Assembly (NCBI GenBank): GCA_028095005.1 | Contig: CM051460.1 | Coordinates: 154,499,461 to 154,563,460, forward strand | Source of the DNA: Rhynchospora pubera | Taxonomy: Eukaryota > Streptophyta > Magnoliopsida > Poales > Cyperaceae | Length of the DNA stretch: 64,000 nt | Reading direction: 5' to 3' | Shown: positions 23,037 through 35,273 of the stretch, piece after piece | Layout: each line of letters starts with the position of its first letter | Numbering within the stretch: the stretch's first letter is position 1 | The notes under the pieces: generated by a model | What the model was told of the DNA's origin: nothing | Databases searched by the model: none | The model's input: only the letters and a program-made list of their open reading frames with translations | Program-made: the position numbers and the translations under genes

Positions 23037-23421
23037 CAGTGTTTAAAAAGCCGTATCGGACCGGCCGGTTCAATCGGGTTTACCGTGAACCAAACCCTGG
23101 TCCGGTAGGTTTAGCCATAAAACCAGATTTTTGATGAACCGGATAAAAATCGTTTAAACAGGATAAACCAGCCGGTTTATTATTTTGAATCAGAGAAATA
23201 AGTAAGTTAAATTGAAAACAATATAAAATTTGTTGAGATAGGAAATCGTACCCTGGTCTTTACCCGCAAAAGACATCATACTTAACCACTGGGTCACATT
23301 ATTCTTTTGTTATAAATAGACTTTTATATATTATTATACCGGTTTATAAATCGGTAAACATCAGTAAATTCTATACCGGCAGCCTCACCGGTTTGATTGT
23401 CGGTACAGTATTTAAAACGCC
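23037..23421. mobile_element. TIR element with CTCGACAC target duplication
   Basis: Bounded by CAGTGTTTAAAA at the left and TTTAAAACGCC at the right, with subterminal CCGGTTCAATCGGG / CACCGGTTTGATTG inverted blocks. Flanking 9-mers ACTCGACAC (23028-23036) and GCTCGACAC (23422-23430) match at 8 of 9, consistent with a Mutator-like duplication. Non-coding, 385 bp. Confidence 0.65.
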
Positions 23422-23753
23422 GCTCGACACATACTGGAATTGCTCCACAAAATAGAAAAGGAAAAAGACAAAAGGGAGCTTGGCGTTGGAAACTAGAAGC
23501 GGAGACGCGCCACAGGGGATGCAAGTTACTTGACATCTCGCTTTCAGAAAAAAGGGCAGGTTACGGAATAGTTAATGGGTTTAATTAATCAATTGGTTGA
23601 CAGCGAGATTACTTCAGACTCGGCAGAAGATATTTGGCATTGTAAATGCTTCGTGTACCCTAATCTAGAAAATACGGTCTTCTTTTGGTGGGAACGATAA
23701 TAAAGGATAAATAATGATTTTTATCATCAAACTTAGTCAAATAACATATTATT

Positions 23754-23911
23754 GGGTGCGTTTGGATAGGTGTGGGAAGAAGGGAAGAAGGGAAGAAGTG
23801 GGAAGAAGTATTGGAAAGTGTGTAACTTTGTGAAGAGTTTGGATTGTTTATAATTTATTTTTCTTCTTCTTTCTTCTTCTTCTTCTTTCTTCCAACGATC
23901 CAAACGCACCC
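23754..23911. mobile_element. MITE, GGGTGCGTTTGGAT family
   Basis: A 158-bp copy with perfect GGGTGCGTTTGGAT / ATCCAAACGCACCC ends and an ATT duplication (23751-23753 and 23912-23914). One of the best-preserved members in the window. Confidence 0.92.
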
Positions 23912-24402
23912 ATTGGCATCATTGTTTTCTCGGATATGTTCGGCCACAGTAAAAGTTATGGGGCGAGATATGATAGATAATTTCCTCAACGATATGGATG
24001 TGACAATATGAAGGAATTAGAATAGCGTAAAAAATAATTTTAGTGCATGAAAGCCTGAAAGGTGTCAAAACAATGCTAAATTTTTAACGCTTGGTGATTT
24101 TTTTTTATGAACATTAATTAGAACAAATAATGCTGCTACTATTTTTGTACAAGTTATTCCAAATCTACAATTTTTTTGTGTCGTCATCATGTTTTTATTT
24201 CTAAAAAGTATGTTATATATCTTCATATCGGAAACAGATGCATCAATATTTCAACTGTTATCTTCATCATTAATTATATACTTTATTTTGATTGGTATAA
24301 AGACTCCTTAAAATTTTAGAATTAGAATCTACGTTTTGGTTATAAGGTTTCATTTCGCGATTTGAGTTAATAATTTCCTTATAGAGAGTTTCATAGTTCG
24401 TA

Positions 24403-24988
24403 GCATGTCAATGGGTACGGTATGGTACGGTAGAAGGTATTTTACTATCCGTACCTGTTAAAATTTTCTTTACCCGTACTCTATCTATACCCATTAAAAA
24501 TAGCTTTACCCGAACCTTATCCGTACCCGTTAAGAATTAACGGTACGGGTACGATAACGGTAAAAAATGAATATAATAACAATAAAATTTGTACACTCTG
24601 TATAAATAAATTATATCAATAAGTATATTAATAAAGTGCAACAATGATGGCGAATATTTTCGATTTTTACTTTTTTTATTTTTTCTTACACTGAATGAAA
24701 AGAATTAAAAATCTCAAATAAAATCTAACAATATTTTTTTACCAATATGCAATATAAGATGTCATATCTATCTTGTAATTGTATCTTTTTAATTGCGGCA
24801 ATTACCTATTATGAAAACGGGGACGGAATAGCTTTTAACCGTATCTATCCCCGTTGAATTAACGAAAAAAATTCTTTACCCATACCCGTACCCGTTAACT
24901 TAATGAAAATAAAAATTTATCCATACCCGTCTTATACGGTACGATATGAGTTGGGTAAATGAATAACCGAATTTCATCGACAACCCTC
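24403..24988. mobile_element. Non-autonomous element with GGTACGG repeats, 10-bp duplication
   Basis: Flanked by ATAGTTCGTA (24393-24402) and ATAGTTCATA (24989-24998), 9 of 10 identical. Ends GCATGTCAATGGGT and GACAACCCTC are weak inverted relatives. Inside, GGTACGGTA-type motifs at the left and TACCCGTACCCGTT motifs in mirrored positions repeat many times. Non-coding, 586 bp, Mutator-like by target size. Confidence 0.7.
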
Positions 24989-25066
24989 ATAGTTCATACA
25001 TGAAGATAGATTATCATAGTTGTTTCTTCCCTCGCTAAAAGACTGCGAGCATAAACTTGAGTCTAG

Positions 25067-25225
25067 GGGGGCGTTTTGATCGCTTAGGAATATGAGGAAT
25101 TTCCTATTCCCAGGCATAAAAGTATTGGTAAGTGTGTAATTTTGTGAATAATTTGAATTGTTTATAATAAATTTATGCCTGAAAATAGAAAATTCCTTAT
25201 ATTTCCATATGATACAAACAACCCC
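25067..25225. mobile_element. MITE, GGGGCCGTTTGGATC family, diverged
   Basis: A 159-bp element, GGGGGCGTTTTGATCGCTTAGG to ATACAAACAACCCC, with TAG duplication (25064-25066 and 25226-25228). Interior GTGTGTAATTTTGTGAATAA corresponds to the 315-482 copy. Confidence 0.8.
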
Positions 25226-25228
25226 TAG

Positions 25229-26997
25229 ATGAAATAGGTTATCATAGATGTATCCTAGGGATGATTGTATTAAATACTATTAATCAAACTCATGACTCCA
25301 CTTACCAAGTCAACACCGAGCGTGCATCATCGGACGATATATGCATGATCTCACGCATGCGGAAAATTAGCAATTCTGTAATTGTTGCCATTATTTTTTT
25401 TCTTTTTTACTAATTATATTTAGCCAATATATACTCAAATAATATATCGATACAGTTAGCGCATTATAGACAAAAATGTAATTAATCACAAGAAAAATAT
25501 TTACCATACAACGTTATTTAACAAAATTTAGTGTTCTTTTAGATAGCTGGGAGCTTAGATGTTCCTAAGGAAATAATAACAACAAAACAACATCAATAAT
25601 CCACAAGAACGAAAATCTAATAGATGTGATCTCTAAGTAATAGAAGATTAAATTTTTTATTCATAAACTCTAAATCACATATTATTCTAATTTAAAGTGA
25701 ACTGATTTTTTTATTCATATTATTTTTTTTATTCATAAATTCACACCACACGAACTGATCAGCCCCCCCCCACCCCGAACGATCATTAAACAAAAATTCA
25801 TAATCTTATTTGATTATAGATGTCTTTTCACCTCATCTAGTTTTCAATAAACTAGAAGAGCCATCAAACTAATAACTTAAAAAAAATGTTCTTTTTTTTT
25901 TAACATTGGAAACGTTAGCCAACATTAGCGTAGTGTGTTGAAGAATTAAAACACACTAGACGTGACTAATGAGACTTTATAAATCACAATTAGAAAATTT
26001 CAATTCTTATTATATATATCCTTTAATATGTCTATTTTATCAAGTTTCCGACTATAAATTAGGAACATGACGCGGATAGAACAGTTCTATTTTATATCGA
26101 TGGAAAAACAACTAGGAGTTTTATATACACTGTTGTAGTAAGCATGAGATAAAAACAAAGAAAAGGCATGCAAGCAATGACCTGTGACTGTGAGTCAAGT
26201 AACCCAAGTTAATTTCGTTTAAGCACATGTCTGCACTTGGCAAAAAAAATTCTACTCGAACTGATCTCTTTACGCCAAGGCAATGCACCAAAACTTGCTG
26301 GCTAGTACCCCTTGCATTTCTCAACTAGGAGCCAATCAACAACAACAACAAAAAAAATTGAAAACCCAAAATGGTGGCTAATCTAATCTCAAGTGGGAAA
26401 GCAGAACGGACAAAGGAGTGTTAAATGCTAAATCAAATGCCATAATAAAAAAATTGCTAAATGCTAAAGCAGGGTCTTAAAAAGAGTTAAAAAAGCATGC
26501 ACATTGCACAAGCAGTCAAGCAGGCTTGCGCTCAAACAGAGAAAGTGGGTCCCAACGTGCCTATCATCCAGCAAATCACTGCTCTTTTCGGACGGCTTGT
26601 GGGCCCAGGTGACTTGCCCCGCGTCTAGGGACATTTTGGACCGGGACCACCTAATTCCAGCCGAGATCACTGATCTGCAAGTTGACTGGACCCACCTGAA
26701 AGTGACTGCCTGATAGACAATTGCACTGATCAGTCGTCTTCACGCTTCACTGCTTCAGAGGAGACTATAACTCTATCAGACAGTAGGCAGATGAGGACAT
26801 CTGAGCCGTCCGATTGAAACGTACGGTAGATTTGTAAGGAGCGATCAACTTATTGGAGATGTTTTCTGAGATTTTGGATTCATGGAGAAAAGTTCTCCGC
26901 TGGACGTAACAATTCTTTTATTATAATAATACAAGAGAGTTTTCAATATCACAAGTTTTTATATCTCATGAGCCCATTATATAGATAGGCTAAAATC
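25229..26997. other. Intergenic stretch without recognised genes
   Basis: AT-rich, apart from a GC-rich patch at 26490-26830 with plant-intergenic style GGGCCC and CCGTCCGATTG segments. Overlapping short frames on both strands at 26464-26713 have no family features. A homopolymer C run is at 25762-25770. Confidence 0.45.
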
Positions 26998-27379
26998 AGT
27001 CCTGACTAACGGATGGATCCGTCAGTTGTGATTATATTTTAACTTTTGAGGTTCTAATGGCTAATTTGAACCGTTCAATGTGTTCTCTATATTGAAATCT
27101 CATTGGATACCAAATTTTATATTTTTCTGATTTTATGTACTATTTTTTTGAGATTTTTAAAAATCATAGTTATTGAAGGGTCCAGAATTGTTTAGATTAA
27201 GAATTTTGTAAAATACCAAACAAATATTAAAAAATTTCAGAAAAATATAAAATTTTGTCTCCATTGAGATTTTAATATGGAGAACGCATTTAATGGTTCG
27301 GATCGACTGTTAGAATCTCGAAAAATGAGATTTAATCGTAGTTGACGGTCTCATCTGTTAGTCGTGACTGATTTTAGCC
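26998..27379. mobile_element. Foldback element (GGCTAAAATCAGTC ends)
   Basis: Left end GGCTAAAATCAGTCCTGACT and right end AGTCGTGACTGATTTTAGCC are inverted copies, and inner blocks (TCTAATGGCTAATTTGAACC against GGTTCGGATCGACTGTTAGA) keep the symmetry, so the 382-bp unit can form one long hairpin. Closest relative in the window is 18526-18893. No clear target duplication. Confidence 0.75.
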
Positions 27380-30300
27380 TATCTCTATATTTTATTATAT
27401 ATATTAAAATTTTAAAGTCAGCTTACTAATTCAAACTATTGATGTTGTTCAGATTTTTATGAGAGAAGTATTTGCGTTAACTTTTATTATTTTTGCATCT
27501 CGTTTGAATATAAAAGAATTCAGTTTAAGTTTGATATATTCATTTCAGTACCCTCATTTTTGGATTATTTAATTTAGTATAAAATGGACCTTAAATCACA
27601 AAATTTACGTGGGTGCATCTTATTTGCAAAGTAATATATATATAATATGAAGGTTCGGGATTTAACTAAATTTTTTAATATTTAAAATATCTCGATGAAT
27701 TTATTCGTTTTTATGGTTCATATTTAATTAAAATTTTAAATTTTTTATTGTAGTATAAATTTTTCTTTGCGTGATGCAACTCCGAAAAACAGTCATCGAT
27801 ACATAATGCGTTCTGAGTTCTGGTCGATCTGTGAGAAAGCTCTAGTCGAATAAATAACAGTAATGGGTAACAAGTATAGAACAGAGTATTTTTCAATTAT
27901 ATTTACTTACTTTTTTATTACAATATTATTGAAAATTAATAGCTAGGAAATCTTCGATCAAAAGGAACTTATTTTCCAACAGATGCGTTGTACCTTAAAG
28001 GCCATCATGAATATATTTTTCACTTTTAATCTTTTTCTCTGTCCCCTTTTCTTTCCATTTAGACGGTGAAAGTGGAGATTTGTAACAATGGGAAAAATCA
28101 TCTCCCATCTTTTGTGAGAAGTGAGATCCAAATCAACCTATGGTATAGTGATCTCATGCCAATGCAATGGTAGGGCCTTTTCTCTAGTCCCTGACTCCCT
28201 GCTAAGAAGTGGTACATAAAGTGAGGTTGACTCAACAAGAGAATTTTTTTAAATGGGCAGAGCTTTATCTTGACATGGCGTTCCATGCCGTGTTACTAAT
28301 TTTGTTTTTACCAAATATCTTATATATATTATGAACAATTTAATATACAGAAAAGTATATAAAAAAATTACGTTAAGTATCAGTGCCACGATCATAAATA
28401 AAATTTCAAGTATAAAAAATCAGATTCAACCCAACAAAATTGATAACCATAAATATAATAAATGCCTCTAGAGATAGATACATAAATTAAAAAAAAATTA
28501 GACTTAGGCTAATCACTAATTTACAGGCTTAGTAGCTGTTATATTTTATTTTTCTGTAATATTCAATATATATATACACACTAATTGTCGAATACGCGTA
28601 TATAAATGTAGATCACAAAATTCATGAAATTATATCAAGCAATATATGCTCCTCCGTGTATTTAAGAATGCTGTCAAAATTTACTCAAAATAAACGTGAT
28701 GTCAGAAATAGACAATTTGGAATGCTAAGTCCATAAAAAAAATTAAATACCCTTAACAATGGTGTTTGCTCACTTACCCAGTTACCCTGAACCAGTGAAC
28801 CAGGTGCATCTGTGATGTGCTAACTACTTCCGGTAGGCCCCACAAAAGAGCAACCCATATCCAATCCCTTTCCATCTCTTGTTATCACCTCCTTTCTCAG
28901 TTTTCTCCCTTTGGAGTTGCTGGTCACTTCCCACGAGTCGAGTTCACACCAGATGTGCTGAGCCTAATCAGGTAAAGCTCGGTACATATATATCAGGTCC
29001 CTTTCTAATCCCAAACCGAAAGCTTTTTAAAGATATCCCATTTCAATTGATAATTCTCTCCATCCCTCACTTTTTCCTCTTTTTCCATTTCAAAACTCGA
29101 AAAGGCAATCAAAAGAGGGTCAAATCTCATCACCAGAGCTTTGGTATGAGATCTCTTTACACTATCGTCAACTTTTGACAGCGTGAAGGGGTTCACAAAA
29201 ACAGTGGGTTGATGTTACCGTACTCTTGTACTCCAATAATCAATTTATTTCCCCTATTAATTGCACTTTGTCATAGTGGTCACTTATTATACTGACAAGT
29301 ACGTCTAGACATGAAGGTATGGTGTGGTATAATTGGTGATTTTGTGGTATAATTGCTCAAATGTTAATTTTCTTTTTTTTTATTTCTGGTAATGCATCAT
29401 GCATTCATGCACACATTGAGTTCATACCTACCACAAAAGACAAAGTTTTTGATTGGTTATTTATGTATGTTTGCTTGTACAAGAATTAATAACTATAATA
29501 TAATATTCTAAATCGTTATCCAAAATTTAAGGATTAATTTATCTTGTAGAGACATGACTTCAAACGTTGTATCAACATAATTGATGTTGTGTATGTATAA
29601 AATTATAATATCCCTATGACAGTACGACGAGCCATTAATTTATGACAGGAAGTTTTCTTTTGAACATAATTATTGAACTTAGTAAATTCAAATAGACCCT
29701 CAAATTATAATGTAATTATTTTTTCGATCAAGCTTCTAAATACATATTTCTTTAAATTATGAAGCCTCAAGCTAGATGACTTGTGATCTCTATCAATGGC
29801 ATGCCATCAAAATATTATCGTATAGGTGCCACATCTGCATCGGCTTGTAACTTCAATACCATCATCACCACGTATACACCTCAACGATCATCGCTAAAAT
29901 GTATATTACATGGCTATTAATTAATTAATTTTAATGGAAGCAGCCAAATTTATACAATGATCTTACCATATTTTTATTTATTTATTTATTTTTTTTTTTT
30001 TGAGGAAAGAAGATCGCGAAATGTTTTAACATGACCAATGGAACTAGGACCAGAAAAAAAAAAAAAAAAACAAAGTTTAGCAGCTTAATCAAGCCAAGTC
30101 CAATAGTACAATCATTCTCCCATCCACTACAGTCCACAGTACTAAAGAAGGCCATGAGCAGTGTGCGCAGTTAGTATAGCACCGTGCACCATCAATCCAT
30201 CCATCCAACCAATATTAATTCAGATACTAAATTGCAAGTGCCAAACCCTTAGAAGCGACATGTTTTTTGGTTATGAAGAAGCAAAAGGATGGGGCCTAGA

Positions 30301-30574
30301 AGTGACAAGTATCCAAAAGCTGTCTAATTAAGTGGTCCTGATACACTTACCTCGACTGTGAGATATTGCATTTCTTCATAACTCCTCTTTTGTCACTTTC
30401 TCTGTACCAGAGTTAAGCAACACTTATTATAGAAGGAACTGATTTCTTTTTTTTCTCATTTGTCCTGCCAACAGTAGTGAGAAAGCATAATAGTTAATAA
30501 AGAGTACAACTACAAAGGTACATAGTACAAGCTCTAATGGACTCTGGGGATAGGTATAAATTGGAATGAGATCT
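27380..30574. other. Long intergenic interval, no gene recognised
   Basis: Over 3 kb of AT-rich sequence. Slightly richer patches at 28080-28290 and 28760-29220 might be exons of a non-coding transcript (a possible splice donor CAG/GTAAAG at about 28972 on the plus strand), but no protein or hairpin RNA could be supported. A T-run near 29985-30001 and an A-run near 30054-30070 are homopolymers. Confidence 0.4.
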
Positions 30575-30742
30575 GCTGCCGCGCGACATCGCGTGTCGCT
30601 CGGTATGCTGGCCGTCTGATTAAGATCCAATGGACAAGGGAGCCCCGTGCATGTAACCTAGATTGATAGGCCCGTAAAAAATGAACCATCCGATCAAGAT
30701 CAGACGGCTCGTAGTGCGCTACATGCTGTGTCGCGCAATAGC
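30575..30742 (-). mobile_element. GC-rich MITE-like repeat, copy 2
   Basis: Inverted-orientation copy of 19584-19752. The central block (GGACAAGGGAGCCCCGTGCA and neighbours) is identical apart from a few substitutions, while the terminal GCGCGACA segments differ more. Confirms a dispersed family. Confidence 0.8.
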
Positions 30743-31739
30743 AGAGTCGGATTGGTATAAATTCTGTTTGATAAAGTATTTTTGACTAGTTCTTGGATTG
30801 ATTGCTTATTTCATTATCTGCTTATTTGAATTATGGGTTTTGGTTTTAGGCCTACGTAGAAGTGTCTAGTTGGGCTATGATTTAGTGATGGATTATGAAA
30901 TGAAGATAGTTGGGTCAAAGCATGAAAATCCTGCACCTGAATTAGGACATAGCTACCTACTCAATTGTAAACCCTTATTAGGCACACTCAAGTCTATTGA
31001 CCCCACTCAAAGTCTCAAACTTCTCCTTTTGTTTTTTGTTTTTATTCTTATTTTTTATTACACATGAATTCTTATAAGATGGATTTGAATTAATTTTTAC
31101 AACAAGATGTCTCAAGGACCTTCTGAACTAACCCCGGTGGCCTAAAAACTTATTCTGCAAATGTAACAAATTACCTAGAGTGTTACCTTTTTAATGTGAC
31201 CCATTTATTTTTCTCATACAAGTACCACCCAGTATGGAAATACCAGATTTGTAGTGAAACACCCAGTTCGCTTGGCCAACATTTGCTTTCTCAGTCAAAG
31301 CCTGACACCTATTATGATAAATCGAGTCATAAGAACAAGAGTAAGCTCCCTACTCATTTTTTTGTCCTTTAAATACTTGCAGGATTCCATATTGCATGAC
31401 ATTAATTTGCTAAATGATGTCAGACAATCAGAAAGGTAAATACAATATGTTAAAAATAACAACAAACTTGATCGAGAATCAACTTTTTTATCTAGTAATA
31501 ATGGTAAATACATCTAAAGTAAAGATTCGTTGGTTGGAAATATTGTTAAAAAGTTTAAAGGTTTTGAACCCCATATTTTGTAAAAATTGCAGAGTTGACT
31601 AACTATTTCAAATTCAAATAGGTATTGAAATGAGTTTCAAACATTGAATTGGATAAAAATTTTGTTTAGTATCTATTTTAAAGCTGTCCGCGTTTTTAAA
31701 CATGTGATGCCGTCTTAATTAAAACTAGGTATTGAATTA
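30743..31739. other. Intergenic, no gene recognised
   Basis: AT-rich unique-looking sequence left of the solo LTR. Short overlapping frames on opposite strands at 31254-31602 are without motif. Confidence 0.4.
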
Positions 31740-31744
31740 ATTCC

Positions 31745-33356
31745 TGATAAAGGTTTGAAAGTCTAGGTCAAATAAATTTGTAACCTTCTTTCTACCCTAC
31801 TAATTGTTGGGGCAAAGCTAAGGGTCGATCTACAGGGACAGTAAAAATGATTACCAGATTTAGTTTTTCTCAAAAGTTAGACAAAATATTTTTTTTGTAA
31901 GGTTTTAATTTGAAAAGACAATATTAAATAACAATTGAAATTAAGAAAATAAATTATAAAATATTTTTGAATTGATTTTTATATTTTTCAGGATTCAAAC
32001 AGATGCAAGAAAATGTTCTAAGGTTTGGAGTTTATTTAATTTGGCTTTGGAACACTGTTGTTTCGTACTTTCGCACAAAACAGACAGAAATTTCAGACCA
32101 AAATCTATATATTTCGGACCGAAATTTATAGATTGTTGCGCCGCAAATTATTCCAGCTTTTCTGTTTTGGTTTGATAATTTTAGATTAAGCTATGCGAAA
32201 GCTACTTGTTGACCAGACCTAAATCATAGCCTCAGCTGTCGCAATTTCAGTTTGGATTTGGTTTGGAACTCGACTTTTACTACGTAACCAACTAGTCCTA
32301 AAATTCTTGTGTCGGAGATTAAATGATTAAGGTTTATGTGTTGATATTCTAGAGGTATCTAAGTCCTTTTAGATCGTAGAAACTACACCTATCGGTCGAT
32401 TAGTTAACCTCTCTTTCGAATGAATGGCTTACCTCAATTACTTAGCAAAATTCACAATATATTCTAGTTTAATGACCTAAAAATGCTGCAGTTCATTCTT
32501 AAGTAAACAATCAAACAAATTATAAACATAACCAAGCATAATAATAATATCTCAACACATCAACATCACATAGCATAATCGTATCTCATCTAATGGTAGC
32601 AAATACAAAATTAAACTACTTCCTAATCTTAAGACATATTAAAATTTAGCCTAACATGTTCAAACTACAAACAATAACAAGAAGCATGCATAAAACAATA
32701 AATAAACCCATAGAAAACCAAAATAAAAGCATAAGAGATAACCAAATAACGCCTCGTGCTTCACTTCTTATTCAATGGTCAGAAATTGATGGAAAACTGG
32801 TATGGATTGCTGCTGCCTTGTCCAAACTCACTTCCTTGCCTTCAATCTTCGTGGAAAAAGTCAAAAACACGTGTGCAATAGATGGAAAAATATGTGGGAG
32901 CAAAATTAGATCCTTTTCTGGTCGAAATCATGCATAGAAACACCCAGGGAAAGTCCACGAGGCTGTTAGGACAAGAGAGAGCCTTTCCTTCCTTGCAGAG
33001 TTACCAAATTTCACCTTCCATTATGAATTTCGAACCGAAATGTCGCTCTGGCCTCGAGGTATGGGCTGGAACTTGGGCTTTCGTGTGAAATCCAATCTGC
33101 CTAGATGCTTGTAGGTCTTCCCTGGTCCATGGCATGCATGTGTCAGCTAGGAACGAGTCGTCTGGCTGTGAGCTTCAATTCGTCTTGCTTGCGTGTCTTG
33201 TCTTCAATTTTCACGAGGAATCTACCAAACAAATAAGAAGCGACGGCAGTACCAATATCCTGAAAATCACAATTAATTATGAGACATTTTATATTGGTTT
33301 GAGTGTTATTTTGGTGTTAAGTATGGTCAAAATATGTATATAAATATGAGATATCA
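31745..33356 (-). mobile_element. Solo LTR, diverged relative of the satellite-embedded Athila-like family
   Basis: Starts TGATAAAGGTTTGAAAG and ends GAGATATCA, with a perfect 5-bp duplication ATTCC on both sides (31740-31744 and 33357-33361). Along its length it aligns with the 1859-bp LTR at 43404: near the start (CAAATAAATTTGTAA, then AAGCTAAGGGTCGATC), in the middle (GATATTCTAGAGGTATCTAAG, ACTACACCTATC, CTCTCTTTCGAAT) and at the end. No internal region or second LTR, so it formed by LTR-LTR recombination. Length 1612 bp. Diverged enough to be an older or different subfamily. Confidence 0.88.
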
Positions 33357-33361
33357 ATTCC

Positions 33362-33902
33362 TATTGTCATAATTAAGTTATGCATATTTAGATTTGTATT
33401 TTTAAAAAAAATTCATTTAGTTCGAAAAAACTATAAAATTTTGTCTAAATTTATTGACGGTTCTTAACGATGACCCAAGGCATGATGCTTAAATAATTAT
33501 AAGCTAAGTTGGACTTAAAATTATTTTGTAAATTAGAGTAAAATATTGTTAACTTGAATTTGATTTCTCTACAATAATATTAAACTGTATACCTTTAATA
33601 GGAGTATTGATTAAATAAATAGACAGATATCGTATTTTGTTCATTTTTCATATTTAATCCTATAAGAGAATAATCTTTAAAATATCATAAAATAATATGT
33701 AACTATATTAAATTAAAATTGCATTTGATATATTAAAAATAAGAAAATGTCCTAAAATCATGACATATTAGAAACAATATTTCGCAAAGAGTTTATGTAA
33801 TAGTGTGCATGATGTTGAATTCACCAATTTCAATTTTTACACAACAGTATCTTACACTTACTATAAAACCACTCTTTTTCATGATACCCCTTAAACATTT
33901 AG
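33362..33902. other. AT-rich intergenic
   Basis: No feature supported between the solo LTR and the next MITE. Confidence 0.4.
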
Positions 33903-34087
33903 GCTTTGATCAAAATGTTTTTACATGGAATTTCATTTTATTTCAATTGATTTCTCAGGATTTTATTGTATCTAATAAGATGAAAATTTCAATCAAATGA
34001 CATCAAGTCCATTTATTTTGATAAAAAAATTAATGAAATGAAACAAGTTGAAATCCCATGTTAAAAAAAAAATGATTTATAAGGGCT
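33903..34087. mobile_element. Diverged MITE related to 12766-12967
   Basis: Begins GGCTTTGATCAAAATGTTTT and ends near ATTTATAAGGGCT. Interior ATTTCATTTTATTTCAATTG and the complementary AATGAAATGAAAC reproduce the hairpin layout of the 12766 copy. Left flank TTTA is present, but the right duplication is not clear. Confidence 0.6.
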
Positions 34088-35263
34088 TGTATTAATTGAA
34101 GTAATTAAAATTTCGAGGGTTGCGACAATCCCACCAGTACATGCAATGGGGCAAAAAGTGTTTGAGTTATGTTCTATAAGCTAATCATTTGATGACTACT
34201 TGTTTAGTTTATGTTATTAATGATGTTTGATTATTTTTTCTTTGATTTTATTAACGACAGATCATTCAGGTTGATGATCTAAATTGTGAATCTTTGTGTT
34301 TCATTTTGTTAAATGACAATAATAAATCTAAAGTGTCCCTAATCTTGATAATTGATAAGGAACATTAATTATTCACACATGATTAATATGCAAGTTAAGT
34401 GATGATTAAGTTTCACAAATCATAGGTAAGGAGTTACCAACTTAATTGCATTTGTGCATGTTACTATAATATAACATAGGACTTGACCCAACGAATAAAT
34501 ATATGGATTGTGTTATGTGTTATTTATTTATATGATATGAGTTTGATTTTAATTTTGAGATGATTCAGCTTTTTCACATGAGAATATGTTCAATAAATAT
34601 TGTCTACTGTTGATTCCTAATAAAGGCTGCTATGCTTATACGAACTCTATTTAAAGTCTCTTAAATTGTGCGAAAAAATATTATTCATCAAGACAACTGT
34701 GTGTCCATCATTAGTAAATCTTGAGTGATGATATCTATTGGACCCTCGATGGAGTTGGATTGTTTGTTAGCAACTTGTATAATCAACTCTAAATTAAAAA
34801 AAAATGCATAATCTGCAAGAATGATACATTCCTATCTTAAATTATACAATGATATCACGTGACATAGGAATCAAAATGAGAAAATTATCTATTTCTTATG
34901 CATAATTAAAATACTATAAAAGTATAGTATTTATTTATGTTAATTTGTTAATGAAAATCATAACGTGTTGCTAGATACCGTTCGTGATTATTGAAAATAA
35001 ATAACGATTACTTTACATGGCCAGCATAACATAAATCCTCGAGAGTCGCACAAATAAAAGCTCTTAGCCAACAGTGCATTATATTTAGTTTGTTTAAATT
35101 AGAGAATACAAAATATAATACGTTGATTAATTAATTAGATATCGGTTCATAACGTTATAATTAATTATATTAAAGGGATCATTTGAAACTAAATTAATGA
35201 AAAGACTAATCTTATTATAATTAACAAGGAGTTGATAATTAATTTTGTTCAACACGATTAATA
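34088..35263. other. AT-rich intergenic
   Basis: No gene. Composition and lack of repeats suggest old, decayed sequence, possibly the distal part of the LTR-like segment suggested at 35840-36200. Confidence 0.35.
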
Positions 35264-35273
35264 TAGTTATATG

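Noticed and set aside
28098..29200. Possible microRNA or non-coding gene
   Set aside because: I compared it by memory with common plant microRNA families and looked for a foldback; no convincing match or hairpin was found.
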